Of a stretch of DNA of 10,900 nt, positions 5,081 to 10,900 are shown piece by piece; position 1 is the stretch's first letter; each line of letters starts with the position of its first letter. Source of the stretch: an uncultured Hyphomicrobiales bacterium (lineage in GTDB: Bacteria > Pseudomonadota > Alphaproteobacteria > Rhizobiales > Rhizobiaceae); NCBI GenBank assembly GCA_943908365.1, contig CALTTH010000124.1, positions 1 to 10,900 of the forward strand, in the 5' to 3' direction. The notes under the pieces are model-generated. The model saw nothing but the letters and a program-made list of their open reading frames with translations. It did not search any database and had not been told where the DNA came from. The position numbers and the translations under genes are program-made.

Positions 5081-6417
5081 CGTCCCCTCTTTCCTCCACG
5101 CAGTTTCGATTTCTTGATCAGCCCCTCATACTGCTGGGCAATCAGGTGTCCCTGGATTTGCGCAACAGTATCCAGAGTTACACTGACTACGATCAAAAGC
5201 GAAGTACCACCAAGGGCTAACGGTATGCCAGTACGGGCAATAAGTGTCTCAGGAAGGATACAGACGAAGACAAGATAAATTGCGCCGACGACTGTGATGC
5301 GTGTCAGCACGTAGTCGATGTATTCTGCCGTGCGCTCGCCAGGGCGAATGCCAGGGATGAAGCCGCCGTGCTTCTTCAGATTGTCAGCCGTGTCCTTCGG
5401 GTTGAACACGATCGCCGTGTAGAAGAAGGCGAAAAATGCAATCAGCAGGCCGTAGAACAGCATGAAGAGCGGCTGGCCGTGCTGGAGAGACGCAATGATC
5501 GTCGTCGCCCAGCTCGGAAGGTTCGTACTGTTGGTGAAGCCTGCAGCCGTCGCAGGCAGCAATAGCAGCGAGGACGCGAAGATCGCCGGAATAACGCCAG
5601 CGGTGTTCAGCTTGAGCGGCAGGTGCGACGTGTCGCCCTGGAACATGCGGTTGCCAACCTGGCGCTTCGGATACTGGATCAGCAGACGGCGCTGGGCGCG
5701 TTCGACGAAGACGATCAGCGCAATCACGAGAATGGCAACGATGACGACAGTCAGAATGAGGGTCGTGGACAGAGCACCCGTGCGGCCAAGTTCCAGCGTA
5801 CCGGCCAGAGCCTTGGGCAGACCTGCAGCGATACCGGCGAAGATGATCAGCGAAATACCGTTGCCGATACCGCGCGAGGTGATCTGCTCACCGAGCCACA
5901 TCAGGAACATCGTACCGCCAAGCAGCGTCAAGACGGTAGAGACGCGGAAAAACAGGCCGGGATCGACAACAAGGCCAGCACCGCTTTCAAGACCGACGGC
6001 GATGCCGTAAGCCTGCAGCGTGCCCAGCAGCACCGTGCCGTAGCGGGTGTACTGGTTGATGATCTTGCGGCCTGCTTCGCCTTCCTTCTTCAACGCTTCC
6101 AGCGACGGCACGACTGATGTCATCAGCTGCACGATGATCGAGGCGGAGATGTAAGGCATGATGCCAAGCGCGAAGATCGCCATGCGCTCGACAGCGCCGC
6201 CCGCAAACATGTTAAAGAGACCCAGAATACCGTTCGCCTGACCGCGAAATGCCTGGGCATAGGCTTCCGGGTTCAGACCAGGAAGCGGAATATGGGTGCC
6301 AAGACGATAGACGAGAAGTGCGGCAAGGGTAAACCAGAGGCGCTTTTTCAGATCTTCAGCCTTGGCGAAGGTCGAAAAATTCAGGTTTGAGGCCAGTTGT
6401 TCCGCTGCTGAAGCCAT
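5077..6417 (-). CDS. secY: Protein translocase subunit SecY
   Basis: At 446 residues this is the expected size for SecY, the ten-helix pore of the SecYEG translocon in the inner membrane. The first helix (about 25-45) is preceded by the amphipathic start LNFSTFAKAEDLKKRLWF. The plug region and helix 2 carry FNMFAGGAVERMAIFALGIM followed by PYISASIIVQL. The cytoplasmic loop between helices 8 and 9 has NPKDTADNLKKHGGFIPGIR then PGERT, including the conserved Arg needed for SecA-driven export. The basic end is KKSKLRGGKRGR. A GGAG lies 7 nt before the ATG. The gene is separated from rplO by a terminator-like hairpin and over 300 nt, so it probably has its own promoter, and it overlaps adk by 4 bases. 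rpmJ (L36), which follows secY in E. coli, is absent. Confidence 0.98.
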   Translation of the reverse strand: MASAAEQLASNLNFSTFAKAEDLKKRLWFTLAALLVYRLGTHIPLPGLNPEAYAQAFRGQANGILGLFNMFAGGAVERMAIFALGIMPYISASIIVQLMTSVVPSLEALKKEGEAGRKIINQYTRYGTVLLGTLQAYGIAVGLESGAGLVVDPGLFFRVSTVLTLLGGTMFLMWLGEQITSRGIGNGISLIIFAGIAAGLPKALAGTLELGRTGALSTTLILTVVIVAILVIALIVFVERAQRRLLIQYPKRQVGNRMFQGDTSHLPLKLNTAGVIPAIFASSLLLLPATAAGFTNSTNLPSWATTIIASLQHGQPLFMLFYGLLIAFFAFFYTAIVFNPKDTADNLKKHGGFIPGIRPGERTAEYIDYVLTRITVVGAIYLVFVCILPETLIARTGIPLALGGTSLLIVVSVTLDTVAQIQGHLIAQQYEGLIKKSKLRGGKRGR

Positions 6418-6733
6418 AAAATTCTCCGCATGACCCTATCCAGCAGCACGGTGAACGGCGTCTCCGGCAGGGTCCATAAAGATACTGGTTCAAAAACCGG
6501 GCTTCGGACGGAAAGCGACTGTAACGTCGCAATCATGCCTCACCCTTGTTTTCGTATGTCCTATCCCCTCCCCCTACGCAGTTCAAGGTCAAAGGGAGTT
6601 CAAGGACTGTGAGGCACTCACTTGCGCTGCACGCTGCGGCATTATGAGCGCGAGACATGCGAGATCGCAATGAGTCGCTGCGCATTTCCGTCAAATCGAT
6701 TAGATTTTCAAAGACTTACGTAGCGTAAAGAGA
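6418..6733. other. Long rplO-secY gap: secY leader and probable internal promoter region
   Basis: More than 300 nt without a gene. Read on the minus strand it contains the candidate promoter at 6641-6670, the perfect inverted repeat GTGAG-GCA-CTCAC (plus-strand 6609-6621), two copies of CCTTGAACT 17 nt apart (plus-strand AGTTCAAGG at 6580-6588 and 6597-6605), and a GACCCT / AGGGTC stem (6432-6437 and 6469-6474) close to the secY ribosome binding site. A short plus-strand frame at 6430-6612 has no ribosome binding site or family resemblance and is not called. Confidence 0.6.
6641..6670 (-). promoter_or_regulatory. Candidate promoter for secY-adk-rpsM-rpsK-rpoA-rplQ
   Basis: On the minus strand TTGCGA (6670-6665) and CATAAT (6646-6641) are 18 nt apart; the -10 matches consensus at 5 of 6 and the -35 at 4 of 6. 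Transcription would start near 6634, leaving a leader of about 215 nt before secY. Alternatives are TTGAAC (6586-6581) with TAGGAC (6563-6558) at 17 nt, and TTGACG (6694-6689) without a good -10. A promoter is expected here because a terminator-like hairpin precedes essential genes; which candidate is used is uncertain. Confidence 0.35.
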
Positions 6734-6762
6734 AACGCCCGGGGCGAAACACCCCGGGCGTT
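6725..6762 (-). terminator. Rho-independent terminator after rplO (splits the spc block)
   Basis: On the minus strand AACGCCCGGGG pairs perfectly with CCCCGGGCGTT (11 bp; plus-strand 6752-6762 and 6734-6744, 7-nt loop) and continues TTTCTCTTTACG. The stem starts 14 nt beyond the rplO stop. The plus-strand side is followed by CTAAGATC, so the signal is directional. The U-run is broken by C residues, so some read-through is possible. Confidence 0.78.
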
Positions 6763-6775
6763 CTAAGATCATATA

Positions 6776-7255
6776 TTACTCGGAAGCTTCCGGCGCAACA
6801 ACGAGAAGCTTGATGGAGCCACCAGCCTTCTCGATTTTTTCAAGCGCAGGCTTGGACGCGCCAGCGACTTCGAAAGCCACCTTTGCCGTCAGCTCGCCGT
6901 CGGCCAGGATGCGCACGCCGTCCTTCGGACGACGGATCACGCCAGCAGCCTTGAGAGCAGCGGCATCAACCGTTGCCTTGGCGTCGAGCTTGCCGGCATC
7001 GATCGCAGCCTGAACACGGCCGAGCGAAACCGTCACGTATTCGGAAGCGAAGATGTTGGTGAAGCCGCGCTTCGGCAGACGACGGTAGATTGGCATCTGA
7101 CCGCCTTCGAAGCCGTTGATGGCAACGCCCGAACGAGCCTTCTGACCCTTGACGCCGCGACCACCGGTCTTGCCCTTGCCGGAGCCGATCCCGCGACCTA
7201 CGCGGATACGGTCCTTGGTGGCGCCTTCGTTGTCTCTGATTTCATTGAGTTTCAT
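6776..7255 (-). CDS. rplO: 50S ribosomal protein L15
   Basis: This 159-residue protein opens with MKLNEIRDNEGATKDRIRVG, then a glycine- and lysine-rich extension (about 19-42) that penetrates the large subunit. The family signature GFEGGQMPIYRRLPKRGF follows. The compact C-terminal domain covers about 75-150 and includes AAGVIRRPKDGVRILADGEL. L15 binds 23S rRNA late in 50S assembly. The length is slightly above E. coli's 144, with a short C-terminal tail VVAPEASE. It lies 16 nt after rpmD, with AGGAAC before the ATG, and ends the tightly packed part of the spc block; a terminator-like hairpin follows. The order rpsE-rpmD-rplO is the universal bacterial one. Confidence 0.97.
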   Translation of the reverse strand: MKLNEIRDNEGATKDRIRVGRGIGSGKGKTGGRGVKGQKARSGVAINGFEGGQMPIYRRLPKRGFTNIFASEYVTVSLGRVQAAIDAGKLDAKATVDAAALKAAGVIRRPKDGVRILADGELTAKVAFEVAGASKPALEKIEKAGGSIKLLVVAPEASE

Positions 7256-7271
7256 GATAGGTTCCTCCGTC

Positions 7272-7478
7272 TCACTTCTCGTCTACGACGCGAACGAGAT
7301 GCTGGACCGCACGAATCATGCCACGAACAGAAGGCGTATCTTCCAGCGTGCGCTGACGGTGCATCTTGTTAAGACCCAGGCCGATCAGCGTCTGACGCTG
7401 GATCTCCGGGCGGCGATTTGGGCTGCCGATCTGTTCGACCGTAACAGTCTTCTTGGCTTCAGTAGTGTTCTTGGCCAT
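7272..7478 (-). CDS. rpmD: 50S ribosomal protein L30
   Basis: This is a 68-residue L30, a little longer than E. coli's 59 because of the N-terminal MAKNTTEAKKT. The core is VTVEQIGSPNRRPEIQRQTL, then IGLGLNKMHRQRTLEDTPSV and RGMIRAVQHLVRVV. The IGLGLNKMHR turn and the TPSVRGMI helix start are standard for the family. L30 is a small surface protein of the large subunit bound to 23S rRNA; it is dispensable in some bacteria and absent from others, and here it is kept. It starts 11 nt after rpsE and ends 16 nt before rplO, so all three are surely co-transcribed. Confidence 0.95.
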   Translation of the reverse strand: MAKNTTEAKKTVTVEQIGSPNRRPEIQRQTLIGLGLNKMHRQRTLEDTPSVRGMIRAVQHLVRVVDEK

Positions 7479-7489
7479 GATCCAGATCC

Positions 7490-8059
7490 TTACTCTTCAG
7501 AAGCGACGCCGGATGCGACGCGACGTGACTGAAGGGTTGCATACTTGAGACCGCGCTGAGCAGCGATGTCCTTCGGATGAACCTGATGCTTCAGAGCGTC
7601 GAACGTTGCACGGACCATGTTGTACGGGTTCGAAGAGCCCGTGGACTTGGCAACAACGTCATGAACGCCGAGCGTTTCGAAAACAGCGCGCATCGGACCA
7701 CCGGCGATAATACCGGTACCAGCCTTGGCGGAGCGCAGCAGAACCTTGCCGGCGCCGTGGCGACCGTTCACGTCGTGGTGCAGCGTGCGGCCATCGCGCA
7801 GCGGAACGAAGATCAGATCGCGCTTGGCAGCTTCAGTTGCCTTGCGGATTGCTTCTGGAACTTCACGAGCCTTGCCGTGACCAAAGCCAACGCGGCCTTT
7901 CTGGTCGCCGACGACGACGAGAGCAGCGAAGCCGAAGCGACGGCCACCCTTAACAACCTTAGCAACGCGGTTGATCGCGACAAGCTTGTCGACGAATTCG
8001 CTATCGCGCTCTTCGCGGTTCTGGCGATCGTCGCGAGAACCTCTTTTTTCCTGTGCCAT
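7490..8059 (-). CDS. rpsE: 30S ribosomal protein S5
   Basis: The real start is the ATG at 8059 (MAQEKRGSRDD), giving 189 residues. A longer in-frame extension to 8167 is rejected because it runs through an intergenic hairpin and AAAGGAC lies just before the inner ATG. The double-stranded-RNA-binding-like N-terminal domain carries LVAINRVAKVVKGGRRFGFA and the KGRVGFGHGKAREVPEAIRK signature. The C-terminal domain has GIIAGGPMRAVFETLGVHDV and GSSNPYNMVRATFDAL. S5 helps decoding accuracy at the mRNA entry side and works with S4 and S8. The N-terminal 15-20 residues are charged and divergent, as is usual. The gene is 128 nt after rplR, an unusual gap here, with a terminator-like stem between. Confidence 0.96.
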   Translation of the reverse strand: MAQEKRGSRDDRQNREERDSEFVDKLVAINRVAKVVKGGRRFGFAALVVVGDQKGRVGFGHGKAREVPEAIRKATEAAKRDLIFVPLRDGRTLHHDVNGRHGAGKVLLRSAKAGTGIIAGGPMRAVFETLGVHDVVAKSTGSSNPYNMVRATFDALKHQVHPKDIAAQRGLKYATLQSRRVASGVASEE

Positions 8060-8146
8060 TGTCCTTTTCCTTTTTCTTTTCCGGTATCGAACGGCAAACG
8101 AAAGTAGGCCCTCCGGCTCCATTGCTGAAGTCCGGTTGGCCCGGTG

Positions 8147-8181
8147 AAAATCCACCCGGTGCGACAACCGCCCGGGTGGAT
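8147..8181 (-). terminator. Terminator-like hairpin between rplR and rpsE
   Basis: On the minus strand ATCCACCCGG pairs perfectly with CCGGGTGGAT (10 bp; plus-strand arms 8172-8181 and 8150-8159). The 12-nt loop can itself fold as GCG-GTTGT-CGC. It is followed by TTTC (A-run 8147-8150). It begins 6 nt beyond the rplR stop. Full termination would cut off rpsE, rpmD and rplO unless another promoter exists, so partial attenuation or an RNA-processing site is likelier. Confidence 0.6.
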
Positions 8182-8187
8182 AAAGTC

Positions 8188-8550
8188 TTAGAAGTTCAGA
8201 CCGCCTTCGCGGGCAGCCTCTGCCAGGGCCTTGACGCGGCCGTGATAGATGAATGCGCCACGGTCGAATACGACATCCTTGACGCCAGCCTTGCCAGCGC
8301 GCTCGGCAACCAGCTTGCCAACGACGGCAGCAGCCGCAACGTCAGCGCCGGTCTTCAGCGACGAGCGCAGATCGGCTTCGAGTGTGGAGGCAGACGCGAG
8401 CGTCTTGCCTGCGACATCATCGATGATCTGAGCGTAGATGTTCTTCGACGAGCGATGAACCGACAGGCGCGGGCGACCGTTAGCAACCGCCTTGAGCTGG
8501 CGGCGTACACGGTTCGCACGACGTGCAAGTGCTTCTTTCCTGCTAGCCAT
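8188..8550 (-). CDS. rplR: 50S ribosomal protein L18
   Basis: This 120-residue protein is the normal length (E. coli 117). The basic N-terminus MASRKEALARRANRVRRQLK contacts 5S rRNA. The core has RPRLSVHRSSKNIYAQIIDD and then VAGKTLASASTLE, and the C-terminal part has VGKLVAERAGKAGVKDVVFD followed by RGAFIYHGRVKALAEAAREG. L18, with L5 and L25-type proteins, anchors 5S rRNA to the central protuberance. The ATG at 8550 is preceded by AAGGAAC, 12 nt after the rplF stop. The next gene downstream is rpsE, after the hairpin-containing gap. Confidence 0.97.
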   Translation of the reverse strand: MASRKEALARRANRVRRQLKAVANGRPRLSVHRSSKNIYAQIIDDVAGKTLASASTLEADLRSSLKTGADVAAAAVVGKLVAERAGKAGVKDVVFDRGAFIYHGRVKALAEAAREGGLNF

Positions 8551-8562
8551 TTCGCGAGTTCC

Positions 8563-9096
8563 TTACTTCTTCTTGCCTTCTTTGCGGACGATCCGTTCTT
8601 CAGCGTACTTGACGCCTTTGCCCTTGTAGGGCTCGGGACCACGGTATTCGCGGATTTCCGCGGCAACCTGACCGACCTGCTGCTTGTTGATGCCGGAAAC
8701 GATGATTTCCGTCGGCTTCGGCACGGCGATTGTGATACCCTGCGGCGGCTCGTAGACAACGTCATGCGAGAAACCGAGAGCCAGCTGCAGGTTCTTGCCC
8801 TGCATGGCGGCACGGTAACCGACGCCGTTGATTTCGAGCTTGCGCTCGTAGCCATCCTTGACACCCTTGAAGATGTTCTCGATCATCGTGCGGGACATGC
8901 CCCACTTGGAACGAGCTTCCTTGGTGTTGTTGGACGGCTGTACCGAAACGCCGTTGTCTTCCAGCTTGAGCTGGATATCGTCATTTGCGACGAAGAACAG
9001 TTCGCCCTTCGGACCCTTGGCAGTAATCTTCTGGCCTTCAACGTTGGCCGTCACACCTGCGGGAACCTGAACGGGCTTTTTACCGATACGAGACAT
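8563..9096 (-). CDS. rplF: 50S ribosomal protein L6
   Basis: This 177-residue L6 (E. coli 177) starts MSRIGKKPVQVPAGVTANVE. It consists of two repeated alpha/beta domains: the first covers about 1-80, the second about 82-177. GYRAAMQGKNLQLALGFSHD lies at the junction, and the C-terminal family signature PEPYKGKGVKYAEERIVRKE is followed by GKKK. L6 binds 23S rRNA close to the sarcin-ricin loop and stabilises the factor-binding region. The gene lies 42 nt after rpsH, with a weak AGGAT before the ATG, and 12 nt before rplR. The basic end GKKK and conserved Gly residues are intact. Confidence 0.98.
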   Translation of the reverse strand: MSRIGKKPVQVPAGVTANVEGQKITAKGPKGELFFVANDDIQLKLEDNGVSVQPSNNTKEARSKWGMSRTMIENIFKGVKDGYERKLEINGVGYRAAMQGKNLQLALGFSHDVVYEPPQGITIAVPKPTEIIVSGINKQQVGQVAAEIREYRGPEPYKGKGVKYAEERIVRKEGKKK

Positions 9097-9138
9097 ATTT
9101 CTATCCTGTCTGTCCGTTACGGAGATCCTTACTCGGCC

Positions 9139-9537
9139 TTAGAAGACCGAGCAGAGAACCTCGCCACCAACGTTCTGTTCGCGAGCCTGGTGATCGGCCA
9201 TCACACCCTTCGGGGTCGAAAGGATGGTGATGCCGAGGCCGTTCGCGACCTGCGGAATGGACTTAACCGAGACATAAACTCGGCGGCCCGGCTTGGATAC
9301 GCGGCCGATCTCACGGATCACCGACGCACCTTCGTAGTACTTCAGTTCGATGGTGAATTCGGACTTGCCGTTTTCAAAATCGACCTTGGAATAACCGCGG
9401 ATGTAGCCTTCAGCCTGCAGCACGTCGAGAACGCGCGCGCGGAGGCTGGAAGCAGGTGTGCTAACCGAAGACTTGCGACGGGAAGCACCATTGCGGATGC
9501 GGGTGAGCATATCACCCAAAGGATCAGTCATGGTCAT
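9139..9537 (-). CDS. rpsH: 30S ribosomal protein S8
   Basis: This 132-residue protein starts MTMTDPLGDMLTRIRNGASR. The first ATG at 9537 is preferred over the second because TAAGGAG, which includes the rpsN stop codon, lies about 8 nt upstream. The rest shows SSVSTPASSLRARVLDVLQA, YYEGASVIREIGRVSKPGRR and YVSVKSIPQVANGLGITILS. The C-terminal strand, GEVLCSVF, carries the usual rRNA-binding end of S8. S8 is a primary binder of the 16S central domain. In E. coli it also represses translation of the spc operon at rplE; the target structure was not recognised here. The gene is 12 nt after rpsN. Confidence 0.97.
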   Translation of the reverse strand: MTMTDPLGDMLTRIRNGASRRKSSVSTPASSLRARVLDVLQAEGYIRGYSKVDFENGKSEFTIELKYYEGASVIREIGRVSKPGRRVYVSVKSIPQVANGLGITILSTPKGVMADHQAREQNVGGEVLCSVF

Positions 9538-9549
9538 GTGCCCGTCTCC

Positions 9550-9855
9550 TTACCAGCTCGACTTGACAATGCCCGGCACCTTGCCGGAATTGCCCAGCTC
9601 ACGAAGCGCGATACGCGACATCTTGAGCTTGCGATAGAACGCGCGCGGACGGCCCGTTACTTCGCAGCGGTTGCGGATACGCGTCTTCGAGCCGTCACGC
9701 GGCAGCGAAGCGAGCTTCAGAGTTGCCTGGAACCGCTCTTCGATCGGAAGGGACTGGTTCATGACGATGGCCTTGAGGGCGGCACGCTTGCCGGCCTGGG
9801 AGGCAACTGTCTTGCGGCGGCGCTTGTTCTTTTCAACTGCGCTTGTTTTCGCCAT
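9550..9855 (-). CDS. rpsN: 30S ribosomal protein S14, zinc-free (C-) long form
   Basis: This is a 101-residue S14 of the long type. The region that carries two CxxC zinc-binding pairs in the short form reads RNRCEVTGRPRAFYRKLKMS and keeps only one Cys, so it should fold without zinc. Earlier parts are the basic N-terminus AVEKNKRRRKTVASQAGKRA and the PIEERFQATLKLASLPRDGS helix region. The end is LRELGNSGKVPGIVKSSW, the standard C-terminus. S14 sits in the 30S head next to S3, S10 and S19. The start at 9855 has AAAAGGAAC upstream. The stop TAA is part of the ribosome binding site of rpsH, suggesting coupled translation. Confidence 0.97.
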   Translation of the reverse strand: MAKTSAVEKNKRRRKTVASQAGKRAALKAIVMNQSLPIEERFQATLKLASLPRDGSKTRIRNRCEVTGRPRAFYRKLKMSRIALRELGNSGKVPGIVKSSW

Positions 9856-9888
9856 ATCGGAGTTCCTTTTCTACGCTCGTCGTTACGG

Positions 9889-10446
9889 TTACTGACGGAA
9901 CGGGAAGTTGAACTCTGTCAAAAGAGCCCGTGCTTCGTCGTCGGTCGGAGCCGTCGTGCAAACGATGATGTCCATGCCCCACATCTGATCAACCTTGTCG
10001 TAGTTGATTTCTGGGAACACAATGTGCTCCTTGATGCCCATGGCGAAGTTGCCACGGCCGTCAAAGCTCTTCGGGTTCAGGCCCCGGAAGTCGCGAACGC
10101 GCGGAAGCGCGATGTTGACCAGACGATCAAGGAATTCGTACATGCGAGCGCCGCGAAGAGTAACCTTCGCACCGATCGGCATGCCTTCGCGAACCTTGAA
10201 GCCAGCAATCGAGTTGCGGGCGCGGGTTACAACCGGCTTCTGACCTGCAATAGCAGCCAGATCGCCTGCAGCAACCGTGGGCTTCTTGGAGTCGGCAGTC
10301 GCCTCACCCACACCCATGTTGATCACGATCTTGTCCAGCTTCGGGATCATCATGACGTTAGCGTAGGAGAACTTCTCCTGCATCGCGCCGCGGATACGGT
10401 TTACGTATTCCGTCTTGAGACGCGGTTCGTACTTGGTCTCAGCCAT
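9889..10446 (-). CDS. rplE: 50S ribosomal protein L5
   Basis: The start is the ATG at 10446 (MAETKYEPRLKTEYVNRI), giving 185 residues. A frame extended by 10 residues to 10476 is rejected because GGGAGAA sits just before the inner ATG and the family begins there. Key stretches are KIVINMGVGEATADSKKPTV, RNSIAGFKVREGMPIGAKVT, YEFLDRLVNIALPRVRDFRG and FPEINYDKVDQMWGMDI. L5 holds 5S rRNA in the central protuberance and contacts S13 of the small subunit (bridge B1b) and P-site tRNA. The gene overlaps rplX by 8 bases, so translation is probably coupled. In E. coli this start region is the S8 repression site. Confidence 0.97.
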   Translation of the reverse strand: MAETKYEPRLKTEYVNRIRGAMQEKFSYANVMMIPKLDKIVINMGVGEATADSKKPTVAAGDLAAIAGQKPVVTRARNSIAGFKVREGMPIGAKVTLRGARMYEFLDRLVNIALPRVRDFRGLNPKSFDGRGNFAMGIKEHIVFPEINYDKVDQMWGMDIIVCTTAPTDDEARALLTEFNFPFRQ

Positions 10447-10747
10447 CGATGACTTCTCCCGAACGCTTGGCCACACGGACCTTCTTGCCTTCTACAACCT
10501 TGAAGCCAACGCGAGTCGGCTTGCCATCCTTATCGGCGATGGCAATGTTGGAGATGTGCAAGGATGCTTCCTTGTTGATAATGCCGGCTTCCTGGCTCTG
10601 GGTCTGGCGCTGGTGACGCTTCACCATGTTGACGCCACGCACAACAGCACGGTCTTCCTTCGGCATTACCTGAATTACTTCGCCGGTACGGCCCTTGTCC
10701 TTACCGGTCAATACGACAACCTTGTCGCCTTTACGAATCTTCTGCAT
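10439..10747 (-). CDS. rplX: 50S ribosomal protein L24
   Basis: This is a 102-residue L24 of normal length (E. coli 104). The KOW motif is at residues 4-24 (IRKGDKVVVLTGKDKGRTGE), followed by the RNA-binding stretch RGVNMVKRHQRQTQSQEAGI. Then comes INKEASLHISNIAIADKDGK, with the basic end KVRVAKRSGEVIDG. L24 binds the 5' part of 23S rRNA early and starts 50S assembly; it lies near the tunnel exit. The ATG at 10747 is 12 nt after the rplN stop, preceded by AAGGAGC. Its last codons overlap the start of rplE by 8 bases. Confidence 0.97.
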   Translation of the reverse strand: MQKIRKGDKVVVLTGKDKGRTGEVIQVMPKEDRAVVRGVNMVKRHQRQTQSQEAGIINKEASLHISNIAIADKDGKPTRVGFKVVEGKKVRVAKRSGEVIDG

Positions 10748-10759
10748 CGCTCGTGCTCC

Positions 10760-10900
10760 TTACAGTACTTCTGGAGCCAGCGAGATGATCTTCATGTGGT
10801 TCTTGCCGCGAAGCTCGCGAGGAACCGGTCCGAAGATACGGGTGCCGATCGGCTCTTTCTTGTTGTCGATAAGAACAGCTGCGTTGTTATCGAAACGGAT
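10760..10900 (-). CDS. rplN: 50S ribosomal protein L14, C-terminal part (5' end lies right of the window)
   Basis: Forty-six residues are visible, from IRFDNNAAVLIDNKKEPIGT through RIFGPVPRELRGKNHMKIIS to LAPEVL and TAA. This is the classical end of L14 (RFDxNAAVLI, GTRIFGPVPREL, KIISLAPEVL), corresponding to about residues 77-122 of the usual 122. The frame is open to the window edge. L14 lies at the subunit interface, where it forms bridges with 16S rRNA and is close to L19. It is followed after 12 nt by rplX, the usual order at the start of the spc block. No start or promoter can be judged from here. Confidence 0.96.
   Translation of the reverse strand: MRFDNNAAVLIDNKKEPIGTRIFGPVPRELRGKNHMKIISLAPEVL

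Noticed and set aside
6430..6612. A short plus-strand frame in the rplO-secY gap
   Set aside because: It has no ribosome binding site and no family resemblance, its composition is non-coding, and it is opposite a probable leader.
8060..8167. A 36-codon N-terminal extension of rpsE
   Set aside because: It runs through an intergenic region, does not resemble S5, and the ATG at 8059 has its own ribosome binding site.
8053..10452. A plus-strand open frame of about 800 codons running opposite rpsE (5' end), rplR, rplF, rpsH, rpsN and rplE
   Set aside because: It lies antisense to six highly conserved ribosomal genes, has no recognisable domains or ribosome binding site, and is best explained by strict codon choice in the real genes leaving few stops on the other strand.
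10447..10476. A 10-codon N-terminal extension of rplE
   Set aside because: It lies inside rplX, and GGGAGAA precedes the ATG at 10446 where the L5 family begins.

Overview
The window is a stretch of the ribosomal-protein 'superoperon' (end of the S10/spc block through the alpha block) of an alphaproteobacterium. It most likely comes from the Rhizobiaceae (Rhizobium/Agrobacterium group). The grounds are the close match, from memory, of S13, S8, L17 and SecY to rhizobial sequences, adenylate kinase lying between secY and rpsM, the absence of rpmJ after secY and of rpsD in the alpha block, the short-LID Adk, and a rhizobial-type palindromic intergenic repeat. No database search was possible, so genus and species are inferred only loosely.

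Layout, right to left along the minus strand (the direction of transcription): rplN (3' end only), rplX, rplE, rpsN, rpsH, rplF, rplR, rpsE, rpmD, rplO; then a gap of about 360 nt holding a terminator-like hairpin and possible promoters; then secY, adk, rpsM, rpsK, rpoA, rplQ, closed by a strong rho-independent terminator. The first ten genes are tightly packed, with gaps of 11-42 nt or overlaps, except for a 128-nt gap between rplR and rpsE. From adk onward every gap is 117-224 nt and each contains at least one stem-loop that is better paired, or better supplied with U residues, on the operon strand. All the genes serve protein synthesis and secretion: small- and large-subunit proteins, the SecY translocon pore, the RNA polymerase alpha subunit and adenylate kinase.

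The left 1.5 kb is accessory and reads on the plus strand: the 3' end of a DUF817-type membrane protein gene, then a TTG-started small exported protein of unknown function with two cysteines. The second gene is bracketed by two nearly identical 15-bp dyad sequences, one lying where its transcript would be expected to start. Beyond it are about 520 nt without a supported gene. This stretch contains a coding-like open frame with no start codon and a degenerate rhizobial palindromic repeat, and it ends at the rplQ terminator.

I found no rRNA, tRNA, CRISPR array or insertion sequence. Most of the window is ordinary, highly conserved machinery. The parts worth a second look are the intergenic RNA structures inside the operon, the split between rplO and secY, and the left-hand accessory region.
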